A stretch of DNA of 64,000 nt from Protea cynaroides (Eukaryota; Streptophyta; Magnoliopsida; Proteales; Proteaceae): positions 64,069,071-64,133,070 of the forward strand of contig CM053276.1 of assembly GCA_028583415.1 (NCBI GenBank), read 5' to 3'. Position numbers and translations under genes: made by a program. Positions 42,720 to 54,052 of the stretch are shown in pieces. The notes below the pieces were generated by a model, which was not told the origin of the DNA, did not search any database, and saw only the letters and a program-made list of their open reading frames with translations. Each line of letters opens with the position of its first letter. Position 1 is the stretch's first letter.

Positions 42720-43290
42720 GCAGGACCTTGACAATTACAGTTACATTTACAACACGGCGGTCTTCAAAAAAGTCATAGACCTAATGAGGTTACTACTCAA
42801 GGAGCTTTACAGCTACAGTTACAATTGCAACATGGGTGGTCTTAAGAAAAGTCACAAACCTGATGAGGTCACTACTCAAGAAGCTTGACAGCTACAGTTA
42901 TAGTTACAATAAGCGATCTTGAGAAAGTCACAAACTTGATGAGGTTGCTATTCAAAAAGCCTAACAGCTACAATTACAGTTACAATAGGCGGTCTTAAAG
43001 AAGTTACAAACCTGATGAGATCGCTACTCAAAATTCTTGACAATTACAGTTACATCACGGGTGATCTTGAGAAAAGTCACAGACCTGATGAGGTCGCTAC
43101 TAAAAAAGCTTGATAGTTATAGTTCATTACAAGCTGTCTTGAGAAAAGTCATAGACCTGATGAGGTCTCTATTCAAGGAGCTTGAAAATTACAGTTACAC
43201 TTACAGCATCAGGAGGTCTTGAGAAAAGTTATAAACCTGATGAGGTCCTTACTCAAGAAGTTCAACATATGCAGCTATAGTTATATGTTC
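42720..43290 (+). repeat. Seven-copy tandem array upstream of a polypurine tract
   Basis: Seven units of 71-79 bases carry an ACCTGATGAGGTCNCTACTC core at about 42775, 42854, 42930, 43006, 43077, 43151 and 43230, with an ACAGTTACAGTTACA part between. The array ends about 130 bases before a purine tract and LTR start. Tandem arrays in the 3' untranslated region are a known trait of the Tat/Ogre lineage. Confidence 0.75.
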
Positions 43291-43417
43291 TACAATGTAA
43301 CAGATCAATCAAGAAAGCAAGAATAGCATCCAGATCAAGTTCAAAGCAATGCAAAAATGGCCGCTTCTTTTTGTCTTTGGCCTCAATCGTTCACAATCTC
43401 GGCCGAAGAGGGGCATC

Positions 43418-46017
43418 TGTAAGCACCCCATTTTTGCCATCCCTAACTTAGCAAAGTCTTCTTGGTGTGTAGACAATAAAGGAGGGGAGGTAGACAAAGT
43501 TAAGGGAAAAGTACAGGTAAGGTACGTGTAACCACTCTTTATTTTCAATAGTTAATCAGTCTCCATGTGCTCCCAATGGTGTTCTGAGCCGAAACAAAAT
43601 GATCCCCATTATGCAAGAGTCCAGGTGAACACATACGGTCCGATTTTGGGTCTTAATTCAGAGTTTGGTTTTAAAATGACAACTTCAAGACCATTTTCGA
43701 TGGGCCCTACAACAAGGTCATGGGCTGTAACCTAGGTCGTGGAATTACCTTCGAAATGAGACCATAATCACTCAATTCAAATGTCAAACAAAAGAGATAT
43801 TGTGATTTCAATTTGGTGATACGTGCGAGAGGGTTTTCTAAAAAATGTATTAAATATTCCAAGGGCCGTTTTTGCAAATTATTGCAAATGGAGAACTTAT
43901 TGGGTGAATTATCATAAATTGAATCGATTGAACTTCATCTTGCCATATCTTGATCATTTGACATCCAAATCAAATGATTCAAGCGCCGTTATTCTCTATT
44001 TTCAGTCCCCTTCTATATAAGTGTGAAAATCCTGAGATAGAGTCTACTGAAAAATTTCATAGCAAAAAAAAAAAAAAAAAAACTTAAAATGCCACATAAA
44101 ATGATAACAAGAGAGAGAAAAAGCCATTTCAACCTGACCCAGCTCGATCCATACTGAACCAAACCAGTTCATACCGACCAGTTTAGCCCAGTTCAGTCTG
44201 GACCAAATCAGTTTAAGTTGTGTGTACGTGTGCATGTATATATGTATTGTATTATATATATTATACTATATATTATTATGTATTATATTTATTATACTAT
44301 ATATTATATATTATTATGTTATATATAATATGTAATATACATTATATGTAAAATAAATATATCTACATATATGAAGAAAAAAATATAAAAATAAAAAAGG
44401 AAACTAAACCCAGACCAAGAGATGGTGCTAGGCTACTTCTGTGGAGACAACTCATGTTGGTGCAGAAAAAAAAAAAAGGAAAGAAGAGGGTCGAGAGAGA
44501 GCTGAGGAATGGAATAGAGATATTGGGAAAGTTGGGTTTTTTTTTTTTTTGCAAGTGGGATTTTTAGGAAGATACGGAGAGAGTTGAGAGAAAGAAAATC
44601 TAGAGAACTCAGAGAGATACTGAGATTCAGAGAGAAGGAGGGATAAGGAGAGTCTCTTTCTCGATTGGCCAAAGGGGGCTGAAGAGGGGGAAAGAGAGAA
44701 AGGGAAAAAAGAGTTGGGTTGATTGAAGAGAAAGAAAAGAGGAAAGAAGAACGAGAAAAACTAAGAAGCATTAAAGAAAGAGAAGTAGGAGAGAAGAATG
44801 AAAGAGAAGATCAGAAGAAGGAGGAGGAGAAAAGAAAGAGAAAGGTAATAATCCATTAACCTGCAACTCATCCCCACGTCCATCTTCAAACTCTATCACC
44901 ATCCTCACCCACAAGCCGCCTCTCTCATCCCTGCTATAACCACCTTCACCGAAATCACCTGCAACATTACCCTTCCCTCACCATCTCACCTGTAAAACCT
45001 CATCGACCCGCAACATTCAAAACTCCTCCTACCTGCACAATCCGATCTGCTCCATAACCGATCACCATCTACTCACCCACCTTTTTCTTCCACCTGCAAC
45101 TCATCTTACCGCAGCCACCCTCCACTATATTGCCATCATAGATTACTTCACTACCCTATCATCGGACTTGCAACTCATCCCTTCCATCATTCTGCCTGCA
45201 CCATTACTTAACCACACCTCACCAATCCTACCGCTACAACCCCAATCGACATCCACCACTGCACCTACCGTTCAACAAACCCCTTGACTTGCACACCTAC
45301 CTTTCATCAATTTACCCCAGCTAACCTTCATCCTGTCCAACTCACCTCACCTACCATCAGCCCATCAACCGCAACCACCTGAACCTTACCCGCAGACATT
45401 ATACCACCTTTCTCCACCGCAACTGACTTTATCTCCTACCAATGCTGCCATCTCCACCCGATCACCACTAAACTGCTTCGTCCATCATTGATTACCCGTA
45501 CTGCTCCTCAACCAACCATGCTACCTTAACCTGCAATAACTCAACTAGCTACAACCCTGAACCTCGTGCAACCACCGAAACCCTAAAACCCACTACCACC
45601 TTTAACCCTAATCACCATATGTATTGTACCTATCCACTGAAACCCACTATCACCTTTAACTTGAAACCTACCACCAACTGCAAGCCTCATCTCCACCTAC
45701 TATTATACCCATGCAATCCCCTCTAAAGCTTGCTTTTACTTGACCATACACCCACAAAAGCCAATCATTAGCTGTAAAACCTCACATTCACGTGCCATTA
45801 CTAATCTATTTGCATACTGATTTGCACCATTGATCTACCCCCTTAATTTGCCATCATCATAGCCATTGATTTGCTATACCCATACAACCATAAATGTGAG
45901 ATGTTAAATATGAATCGTTAGATCTGCATATAAATTGTTTGATTGCATGATTGATGTAAGATGCTAAATCTGAACCATTAGATCTACATATAAATTATTT
46001 GATTGCATGACTGATGT
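43418..46017 (+). mobile_element. Tat/Ogre-like LTR, first part (interrupted)
   Basis: The purine tract GAAGAGGGGCATC is followed by TGTAAGCACCCCATTTTTGCC, a start typical of Tat-lineage LTRs as I know them. Inside, 44240-44370 is AT-rich, 44460-44850 is purine-rich, and 44850-45730 is rich in C and very poor in G. A 60-base tandem unit (AAATCTGAACCATTAGATCT word) begins at about 45895. Element 2 is inserted at 46017/46018, and the same tandem unit continues at 58030. No genes are present. Confidence 0.55.
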
Positions 46018-48369
46018 TGTCATACCCCAATTATGGCCCAATTCTAGTCTAACCAGAATGGGGTAATGAACCACCAATAAACCAATAGTTCACCCATGAT
46101 CTCGTATAGGTCGTACCCACCATATCAAACCACACATACATTCCACATTAATAATCAGAGGTAATAAACAAATAAGCGAAAGTCTTACAGATAATGAACT
46201 GAGAGTCAAACAGTGATAAATAAGTATTTAATCCAATTATCTCCAAACCACAAGACATAAAAATAAATAATCAATTACATATCTGATGTTCAAATTATAA
46301 CTAAACTTAAGCATAAACACATTGGTTACACTCGCATGATGAATCATGCGCATCTTCTTCAGCTTCTATGTCCATCGCAGCAACATGTCCATACGTAGGC
46401 ACATTCATATATTCTTCAACAGTAGGACCTACATCATCAACTAAAAATATTCGACGTCAAAAGGGTGAGCACACATCACGGCTCAATGAGCAAACAAAAC
46501 AATGCAACAAACATATGCATGCATTCAATTCATATCTTTGGTCTGATTTATAAGTTTACAATATACTATAGAAAGGTTTGATGGCCATCGCACCTCTATA
46601 CACGAGTGTGTGAATCCGTCCAATAGATCAAACACCATTGCCATCTCATATGCAGCCACCATGGAATAGAGATAGAGCTAAAGTGTCCAGATCAAACACC
46701 ACCAACACATTCCCTGATGCCCTACCCATACCAATACGTGAGCCCCTATTGGCAAGGGCTTGTAAACTGGGCTCACAACAAAACAATCCTAACGCCAAAT
46801 AGTGTATCCAAGGCCTCACCCTAGAATCCCTTAATACATCCATAGAGATAGAGCTAAGGCCCCCCGATAGAGTCAGAGACCACACGGTCTGAGACCACCT
46901 CCCTTGATGCCCTACGACACAATAGTTCTACTAAGGTAATGCTGATACGACGATGTTAGTGGGCAAGACTTGAGTAGAGATAGAGCTAAAGTCTGGTGAC
47001 GAGGTCGAAGACCACCATGCCACGTCCTTCCCCTGATGCTCTACTCGCATCCAACACACCAACCACATACATACATTCACATGTCTATTCCTAGCATCAT
47101 CATCATCATCATCATTTATAAATAAACAGAATTAAATATGCAAGAATAGTAATAGCAGGAATATTGGATGACATATGAGATGCACATTATAAATATACAA
47201 GCATAGAATCAGTCATGCAATTGGACTTAATAAAAATAAAGTAGTTTGTTATTATCCAATTAGTTTATGTTTTGTTCCCTCACCTGTTAGCAATACTCGA
47301 TCTCCTTTCAAGCCTTGAAATTCTCTTTGAATTGATTTAACAATCTAAAAGTTATATGAATTTAAGTAAAGGTTCATATGTGACATGTTACAGTAGTCAG
47401 AAATCGAAATAGAGCACTGATAGGTATCTGATTGATCCTATGATCTCATACTGTATCGACCTTATTGCCTACGGTCGATACCTTACGATCGCATATGGTG
47501 CGACCGTAGCTGCGACTATATGATTTCTGAAATCTTTCCGATGCCTATGGTTGATCCTCTGGTCGTGCTGGTCATGCTATGGTCGACCATAGCTATGACC
47601 TTGAGATTCTTGGTCACAGACTACATGCAATTCGAGTTCTTCCTAGGTCAATTCTTCTGATCTTCAATGGGGTTTATTCTAAGGTCATCCTATGGCCATC
47701 ATTAATAGTTTCTTAACAACCCTAATCATCAAATTCACTCCTCATGGTTCTCCTTGGGATTTTTTCAAGGAAATCGCATAGATCATAATAGGTTGATATT
47801 GTCTATCTTCCATAGAAGTCTTATTCCTTAGAGTTTACATCTCCAGAGATTCGTTTCATACCTTTGCCTGTGATAGAAAGCCAATCTCTTCTTACTAAAT
47901 TCTTCTCCTTAGCTTTTTCTTCTTCTCCTTCTCTTCCTTTTCTTTCTCTAGGGTTTACTAATGTTCTAAAAGAGTGAAAAAGGGCTGAGGGACATCCTTT
48001 ATATAGAGAAAAACTTTCGATATAGAGTCCTCTTTCAATTAGGAAAGCAATCCCTTAATTTAGAAAAGTTTCCAAAACTCGGAGTCTGATCTGGGTTCTC
48101 ACGATCGATCATACGGTCGCATAAATCGTCGACCATAAGGACGAAATCATTGACTGTGGGGTTCTGGATTTGAGATTTTTGGTTCCCTTCCTTATGGTCG
48201 ACCATACCTACCTAGGCATGCGACCTTAGATATGTTTTTAGTATTTTTAACTCAATTCTCATACCTAGTTTGTGATCTATCTTCACACGCTCGGTCCACT
48301 TAGTCCAGAAATGATGGAAAGACCTGGCACGACATGGTTAGACCAAGTTAGTGGAGTGTAGGTCTTACA
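46018..48369 (-). repeat. 3' LTR of element 2 (family A)
   Basis: It starts TGTAAGACC at 48369 and ends GGTATGACA at 46018 on the minus strand. It has a TATATAAA box near 48005, GGTCGACC motif blocks at 48095-48230 and 47445-47620 (including the perfect palindrome CTATGGTCGACCATAG at 47577-47592), donor CAG|GTGAGG at 47284/47283 and acceptor ATTTTTAG at 46441. A CAT microsatellite lies at about 47097-47117. Confidence 0.93.
46307..46440 (-). CDS. Candidate LTR-encoded CxCxxC exon (family A, intact)
   Basis: After acceptor ATATTTTTAG (AG at 46442-46441) the minus-strand frame reads DDVGPTVEEYMNVPTY, then HVAAMDIEAEEDAHD and SSCECNQCVYA with a stop at 46309-46307. It has 44 codons, the same as the 22454 copy, in the same phase. 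The 61-base upstream exon ending at 47284 is open in the matching frame. Most differences from the other family A copies keep the acidic and Cys residues. The function is unknown. Confidence 0.55.
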
Positions 48370-48380
48370 ACTCCCCCCTT
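48370..48380 (-). other. Polypurine tract of element 2
   Basis: On the minus strand AAGGGGGGAGT abuts the TGTAAGACC start of the 3' LTR. It is the plus-strand primer site. Confidence 0.85.
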
Positions 48381-48398
48381 CTTATATAAATTTCATCC

Positions 48399-50030
48399 TC
48401 AAAATTTACACATACCTTTCCAGTCGAATAGGTGAGGATATTGCTTCCGCATAATGTTCTCTTCTTCCCAAGTAATTTCTTCTACATTTTGGCTTCTCCA
48501 AGTAACCTTAACGTAGAAAATGTTGCGGTTGCGAAGACATTGCACCTTCCAGCTAGTGATCTCAAAAGGTACTACTTCGAACGTCATCTTCAGTCAAATC
48601 CGGTGGATCCATTGTTAACACGCGTGTTGGATCTCTAACGTACTTCTTCAGTAATGAGATATGAAATACATCATGCACACTTGACATGGATGGTGGTAGT
48701 GCTAACTGATATGCTACTTTTTCACGTCTATCTAGAACTTCATAAGGTCCAATATGTCTGGGACACAGCTTTTCCTTCTATCCGAACCTTTTCAAACTAC
48801 GTATAGGAGATATTTTCAAAAATACCTTATCACTTATGGTGAATTCGAGATTTCTGCATCGATTATCTGCATATTGCTTCTGATGATTCGGAGCTATTCG
48901 GACTCTTTCCTTGATAATGTCGACTACTCGACAAGTCTCTTCAGCAAACTCTGGTCCAACAATACTCTGTTCTCCAACTTCATTCCAAAACAAAGGAGTT
49001 CGACATTTCCTACCATACAGTGCTTCATAGGGTGACATCTGTATAGTCGCTTGATAGCTGTTGTTATAAGCGAACTCAATCAATGGTAATTTCTCATCCC
49101 ATGATCCTTTGAAATCAATGACACAAGCTTGAAGCATGTCTTCTAAAATCTAAATAGTACTCTCCGACTGTCCGTCTGTCTGATAATGGAATGCAGTACT
49201 AAACTTAAATGTTATACCCATAGCCTTCTGTAATCCTTCCCAAAACTTTGAGGTAAAACGTAGGTCTCTGTCGGACACAATGCTTTCAGGATACCATGTA
49301 ATCGGACAATATTATCTACATAAAGCTTAGCTAACCTTTCTAGGGTATATTGAGGTCGTATAGCTATGAAATGATTTGTCTTGGTCAAACGATCCACAAT
49401 CACCCAGACCGCGTCAACTACTTGGGGAGTCAATGGTAACCCGGTGACGAAGTCCATAGTGATGTAGTCCCATTTCCATGCTGGTTCTGGCAGTGGCTGC
49501 AGTAATCCTGTAGGTCTTTGTCTTTCAACCTTTACTTGCTAACAATTCAAGCATTGAGACACAAATTTAGCTACATCCGCTTTCATTCCTCTCCACCAAT
49601 ATAGTTTCTTCAGATCATGATACATCTTCGTGCTTCCAGGGTGTACCGAATAAGCGGTGGTGTGACCTTCTTTCATTAGTTTGTGTCTAATATCCAAGTC
49701 TTTATTTTTAGGAACACATACCCTTTCTTTGTATCTTAGTACCTTTTCAACGTCCAAGGTGAACTCAGGAGTAGCCCTACCTTTTTCGAGGTCTTCTTGC
49801 ACCGTTCTCAGATAAGGGTCTGATTTAATAGCTACTTTCACTTCGTCTAATAGATCGGGTACAATCTTCAATGTAGCAAACATGTTTGAAAATAGATGAA
49901 TAAACCCTTGGTCAGTTGATTCATTCAGAATATCAATCACGAACTGCTCTTTACTGTAATTAAATACTCTCCCTGTGAGACATGCTACAACATTTGCACT
50001 AACTTCTTCTTGGGATTCTGTCGTTGCTTT
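48399..50030 (-). pseudogene. Integrase with chromodomain (element 2)
   Basis: The order on the minus strand is: HHCC finger (HPGSTKMYHDLKKLYWW ... CLNC, about 49640-49540), core MDFVTGLPLTP (first Asp), SDRDLRFTSKFW (second Asp), GQSES (Glu), NNSYQATIQMSPYEALYGRK, the GPYE region, and the tail YVKVTWRSQNVEEITWEEE (about 48520-48460), a chromodomain-type end. Stops occur at about 49539 and 49149, and frameshifts near 49270 and after 48778. All three DDE residues survive. The chromodomain places it with chromoviruses, Tekay/Del being my best guess. Confidence 0.88.
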
Positions 50031-50500
50031 CCTGCTTAGTACGTCAGTAACTACATTAGCTTTTCCTAGATGATACTGGATATCGCAATCATAATCCTTC
50101 AATAATTTCAGCCATCTTCTTTGTCTCATGTTCAAATCCTTCTGATTAAAAAGATGAGTAAGACTCTTATGATCTGATTTAATTTAAAATTTCTCTCCAT
50201 ACAAATAATGTCTCCATATCTTAACAGCATGTACTATTGTTGCTAATTTCAAATCATGAGTGGGATAGTTCTTCTCATGTGTCCTCAGTTGTCTTGAGGC
50301 ATACGCAATTACTTGTTCTCCTTGCATAAGCACACATCCTAAACCTAACCCAGACGCATCGGTGTATAAGGTAAATGGTTGCCATGGGATCGAAATAGTC
50401 AAGATGGGAGCTGATATCAATCTAGCCTTCAATGTTTGGAAATACTCTTCACATTTATTGGTTCAAACAAACTTTTCTCCTTTCTTTGTTAGACTAGTGA
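50031..50500 (-). pseudogene. RNase H of element 2
   Basis: FTLYTDASGLGLGCVLMQ contains the first Asp, then YASRQLRTHEKNYPTHDL is followed by KLA where family members have ELA, so the second acidic residue appears to be Lys. SDHKSLTHLF keeps the last Asp. The end is KANVVTDVLSRK. Stops interrupt it at about 50184 and 50463. Confidence 0.85.
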
Positions 50501-51240
50501 GACGTACGATGATTCTAGAGTAATCTTCCACGAATTATCGATAATAACCAGCTAAACCTAAGAAACTTCTGATTTCTGCAACATTCTTAGGTGCTTCCCA
50601 TTTCACAATGGCTTCAATCTTTCTAAGATCCACATTAATTCCTTCAGCGGATACAACATGGCCTAAGAAAGCAACTTCATTTAGCCAGAATTCACACTCT
50701 GTAAATTTTGCATAAAGCTTCTCTTTTCTTAGTCGCTGCAAAGCGGCTCTTAGATTCGTGACACGAGTTTCTTTGTCCATGGAGTAGACTAGTATGTCAT
50801 CAATAAATACAATGACTGACATATCCAACATATCATGGAATACCCGATTCATGAGTTCCATAAAAGTTACGGGTGCATTAGTCAATCCAAAAGACAAAAC
50901 TAAAATTCATAATGTCCATATCTGGTTCTGAATGCTGTCTTTGGAATATCACTTTCTTTAATCTTCAACTGATGGTATCCCGACCGAAGATCAATTTTGG
51001 AGAACACTTTGGCACCTTGCAACTGAACAAACAAGTCATCGATCTGAGGCAACGGGTATCGATTCTTTATCATAAGCTTATTCAATTCCTGATAATCTAT
51101 ACACAGTCGAACGCTACCGTCCTTTTTTATGAACAATACTGATGCTCCCCATGGTGATATGCTAGATCTGATATAACCCTTATCCAGTAATTCCTGTAAT
51201 TGTACCTTTAGTTCCTTTAGTTCAGTATGAGCCATTTGAT
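50501..51240 (-). pseudogene. Reverse transcriptase of element 2
   Basis: From about 51235 the frame reads AHTELKELKVQLQELLDKGY, LFIKKDGSVRLCIDYQELNK, KIDLRSGYHQLKI and TRYGHYEF. A frameshift at about 50900 follows, then FGLTNAPVTFMELMNRVFH, the catalytic FIDDILVYS with both Asp, FLGHVVSAEG and SFLGLAGYYR. The stop at 50535 lies at the start of the connector. Apart from the shift the domain is well kept. Confidence 0.92.
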
Positions 51241-51419
51241 AGGGTGCTTTCGATACTGGTGCGGCTCCAGGTATAAGATCTATAACGAACTCTATCGCTC
51301 AGTCGGGTGGTAGTCCTGGTAGTTCCTCAGGAAATACATCCAAAAATTCACGTGGTGCTTCCTTGGTGAGGTCGACCATGGATACTTGATACCTAATTCT
51401 TCATTTCTCGAGGCATTTT

Positions 51420-51830
51420 CTAGCCTTCAATGCCGAGAGAATGAGTTCTTATAAACTCTGCTCCTTCCTTGTCTTTAAATGTCAATTTCTTTTCCGCACA
51501 TAATAGGTTTGTGGAGTGTCGAGCTAACCAATCTATTCCCAAGATAACGTCAAAGTCTGCCATCTTAAGTTGAATTAAGGTTTCGTCCAAAATCTTCTCG
51601 CCGATAAGAACTGGACATGGTCCATAACCTTTGTCTAGTTCCACTTTTAATCCCATAGGTGATCGTACAAGTAGTCTGTAGTCTAAAGGTCTGAGGGGAA
51701 GATTTAACTTCTTTCCAAACGACACAGATATAAAAGAATGAGTAGCTCCAGAGTCAAAGAGTACTCTGGCGGGTAACCCATTGATAGGTACGATACCTGT
51801 GATTTGATTTAATTTAGTCTGCATGCTCAC
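51420..51830 (-). pseudogene. Aspartic protease of element 2
   Basis: The frame is open for 136 codons. It contains ARVLFDSGATHSFISVSFGK with the DSG active site intact, DYRLLVRSPMGLKVEL, and DFDVILGIDWLARH near the C-terminus. It is separated from gag upstream and RT downstream by stops in the same general frame. On its own this segment looks functional, but it has lost continuity with the rest of pol. Confidence 0.85.
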
Positions 51831-51889
51831 ACAAGGTAGTACAAAACAAAAGGTTCAGGTCATACCTGTGACCACATCAGGTGATACGA

Positions 51890-53159
51890 CAGCATACTCA
51901 GATGTAATTGCATAAACCTTTCCTTGCTGTAGCTACTTCCTTGGCTTAGGATACTCTCTTGAATAATGTCCTACTTGATTACAATTAAAACATTTGACTC
52001 CAGAATTACTTTGTATTTGTAGAGGTGGGGCTGTTAGGGTAGTCTTGGTTGCAGCATTAAAGTCTTGAGTACGAAACGGTTTAAATGTCTTTCAGTTCCC
52101 TCCATTGTATGAGTTTCCATTGGGCCTTTTAATGCCCCTGTTCTAAGCACAATAACTTTCCCTCTGACTCGATTCCTGTACTCGAGCAATTTGTATAGCT
52201 TCATTATAAATCTTCTTTTCCAATCCCAATATATGCTCACGGATGCTTCCCCTAAATCCCATGATGAACCTTTGGGTTTTGGTATTTTCCTCCTACATGC
52301 TAGAGGGAACAAAGAAAAATAATTCTTTATAATGCTGTTGATATGCGTCTATAGTCATCTGTCCCTGATACAGACTCAGAAACTCTTTTTCCATTTGATT
52401 TCTAAAACTCCTGGAAAAATACTTCTCGAAGAAAGCTTCTTTATAAATAGCCCAGGTCAGTTGGGCGTGCTTTATCAACAGATAATTTCGAGTAGATTTC
52501 CACCAATGGTGTGCATCACCTTTCAGCATAAAAGTTGCACATAATACCTTCTCTTCTTCATTTATAGTCATCATCATAAAGTTTCTTTCCATCTCATCGA
52601 TCCAGTGAGCTGGCCATAACGGATCTGATGGCTTGCCTATAAATACTTTCGATTTCAATTTCAGGAAATGCTCGATCAGTCTGGAGTGATCAAGCTAATA
52701 CTGTGCATATGCTCCATACATAGGCAGTTGGTACTGATAATTACCTTGGTTATAACCACCTTGCGGTGCTTCAGGGTTTGGCACTTGACCTTGTACTGCT
52801 GGTGTTTGCGGTGCTTGGGGTACAGTGTTGCTACCACCAGGTGCCGTACTAGCTTGTCCTACAGGTAGAGATGTTGTATTTGCAGCAGGAAAAACAATTC
52901 CCATAGCAATTTGCATGTTGGCTTGCACTTGTTGTATATGCTGCATTTGTTGTGCCAAATTCATTACCGCAATAGCCAAATTTATAGGTGGTGCAGGTAG
53001 GTTGGTTGGGTTGGCTTGGGTGTGCACATTCTGAGGTGCAGCATTTTGAGTTCCAATATTTCCTTCCTGTCCTTGCTGACCTTCATTGTCATTAGTCTCC
53101 GTAGGTGGTGGAGATGGATTTGCATTCTGTCCCCTTCTACTTACTCTATGTCCAGCCAT
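51890..53159 (-). pseudogene. gag of element 2
   Basis: The ATG at 53159 opens a Gln/Pro/Asn-rich N-terminal region (MAGHRVSRRGQNANPSPP) of 154 codons. A single TAG at 52697-52695 is followed in the same frame by the capsid domain (FIGKPSDPLWPAHWIDEMER, LKGDAHHWWKSTRNYL, QMTIDAYQQHYKELFFF). More stops follow from 52293. The zinc knuckle at about 51951-51995 reads CFNCNQVGHYSREY, so the fourth ligand Cys is Tyr. Gag start and antisense ORF start diverge across 0.9 kb. Confidence 0.88.
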
Positions 53160-54052
53160 TTAAACTCTTGGTTGAAAGGTACTCAGAAAGAATGTACATG
53201 TGAGACAAGATATGATGGTAGTATTGGGTTAGTCTCCCAATGGAAGGCGAGAGAAAAACAAAATCAATAGACAAAAGTTTAAACAGAATCAAAATGTAGA
53301 CAACAGTCAGTAATACGGTCGATGGCCTATGGTCGCATGTTGTGCGACCATAGGTGCGACCTTCAAAATCCTGACAACTTACCGTGACCCTATGGTCGAT
53401 CATACGGTCGATCATACAGTCGATGGTTTTGGTCGAATTGTGCGACCGTATGATTCAAGATCAGGTTTTTAAACCTATTTTTTGAAAATTTTCCCACTCA
53501 TTCTTCTTCTTCCTCCTACGGTCTCTACTCCACTCGTCACCAGTGAGTTGCTACAGTGTCGACCATACGAACTTGGTAATTTTTCCATCGATCAACATCT
53601 GTCACTCTATTCCTTGAGGTATGTTCTCTATTTTTCTCCATTTTTACGCTTTCATACCTAGGGTTTTTGCTATTTATAGGGTTTTCTTCTAATTAATATT
53701 TTTCTGACAGTAAAATTTAATTTTTATTGGGGGCTTTTGCTATTGGCCACCCAATGGATGAAAGCCCTCAAGAAAATTTGAGTTTCATCGATTAGTTTAG
53801 TAGAAACTTGAAAATTCTCATATTTGACCTAAATTTTGGGGTTTTTCCCAATTGTCAAAATTTCTTCAAATTTGACCTACCTAGTTTAAATTTACGATTG
53901 TATGAGCCTTGCAGGATGGTTTGGGACCTATGTAAGTCCTCCTGCCCAAATGTTTGGGTGAAAAATGAGCTTTTTCCATTTTACATCGTTATGCTGTCAA
54001 ATTTTTAAATTTATCTACCTTGTTTTTCTTATTTTCTTCTCTTGCAGTTATC
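53160..54052. promoter_or_regulatory. Divergent aORF/gag region with GGTCG motif cluster (element 2)
   Basis: The 893 bases separate gag (minus) from the antisense ORF (plus). At 53318-53455 there are about ten copies of TATGGTCG, ACGGTCGATC and GCGACCATA words in both orientations, and another CGACCATACG lies near 53560. These are the same words as in the two LTRs of this element. A pyrimidine-rich CTTCTCTTGCAG at 54035-54046 lies just before the antisense ATG and looks like a splice acceptor. Confidence 0.5.

Noticed and set aside
42286..43290. Regular repeats that could be mistaken for a CRISPR array
   Set aside because: Units are tandem with no unique spacers, and the window is plant nuclear DNA without cas genes.
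44363..44771. Phe/Ser/Leu-rich minus-strand frames
   Set aside because: They are the complement of the purine block in the Tat-like LTR and are low complexity only.
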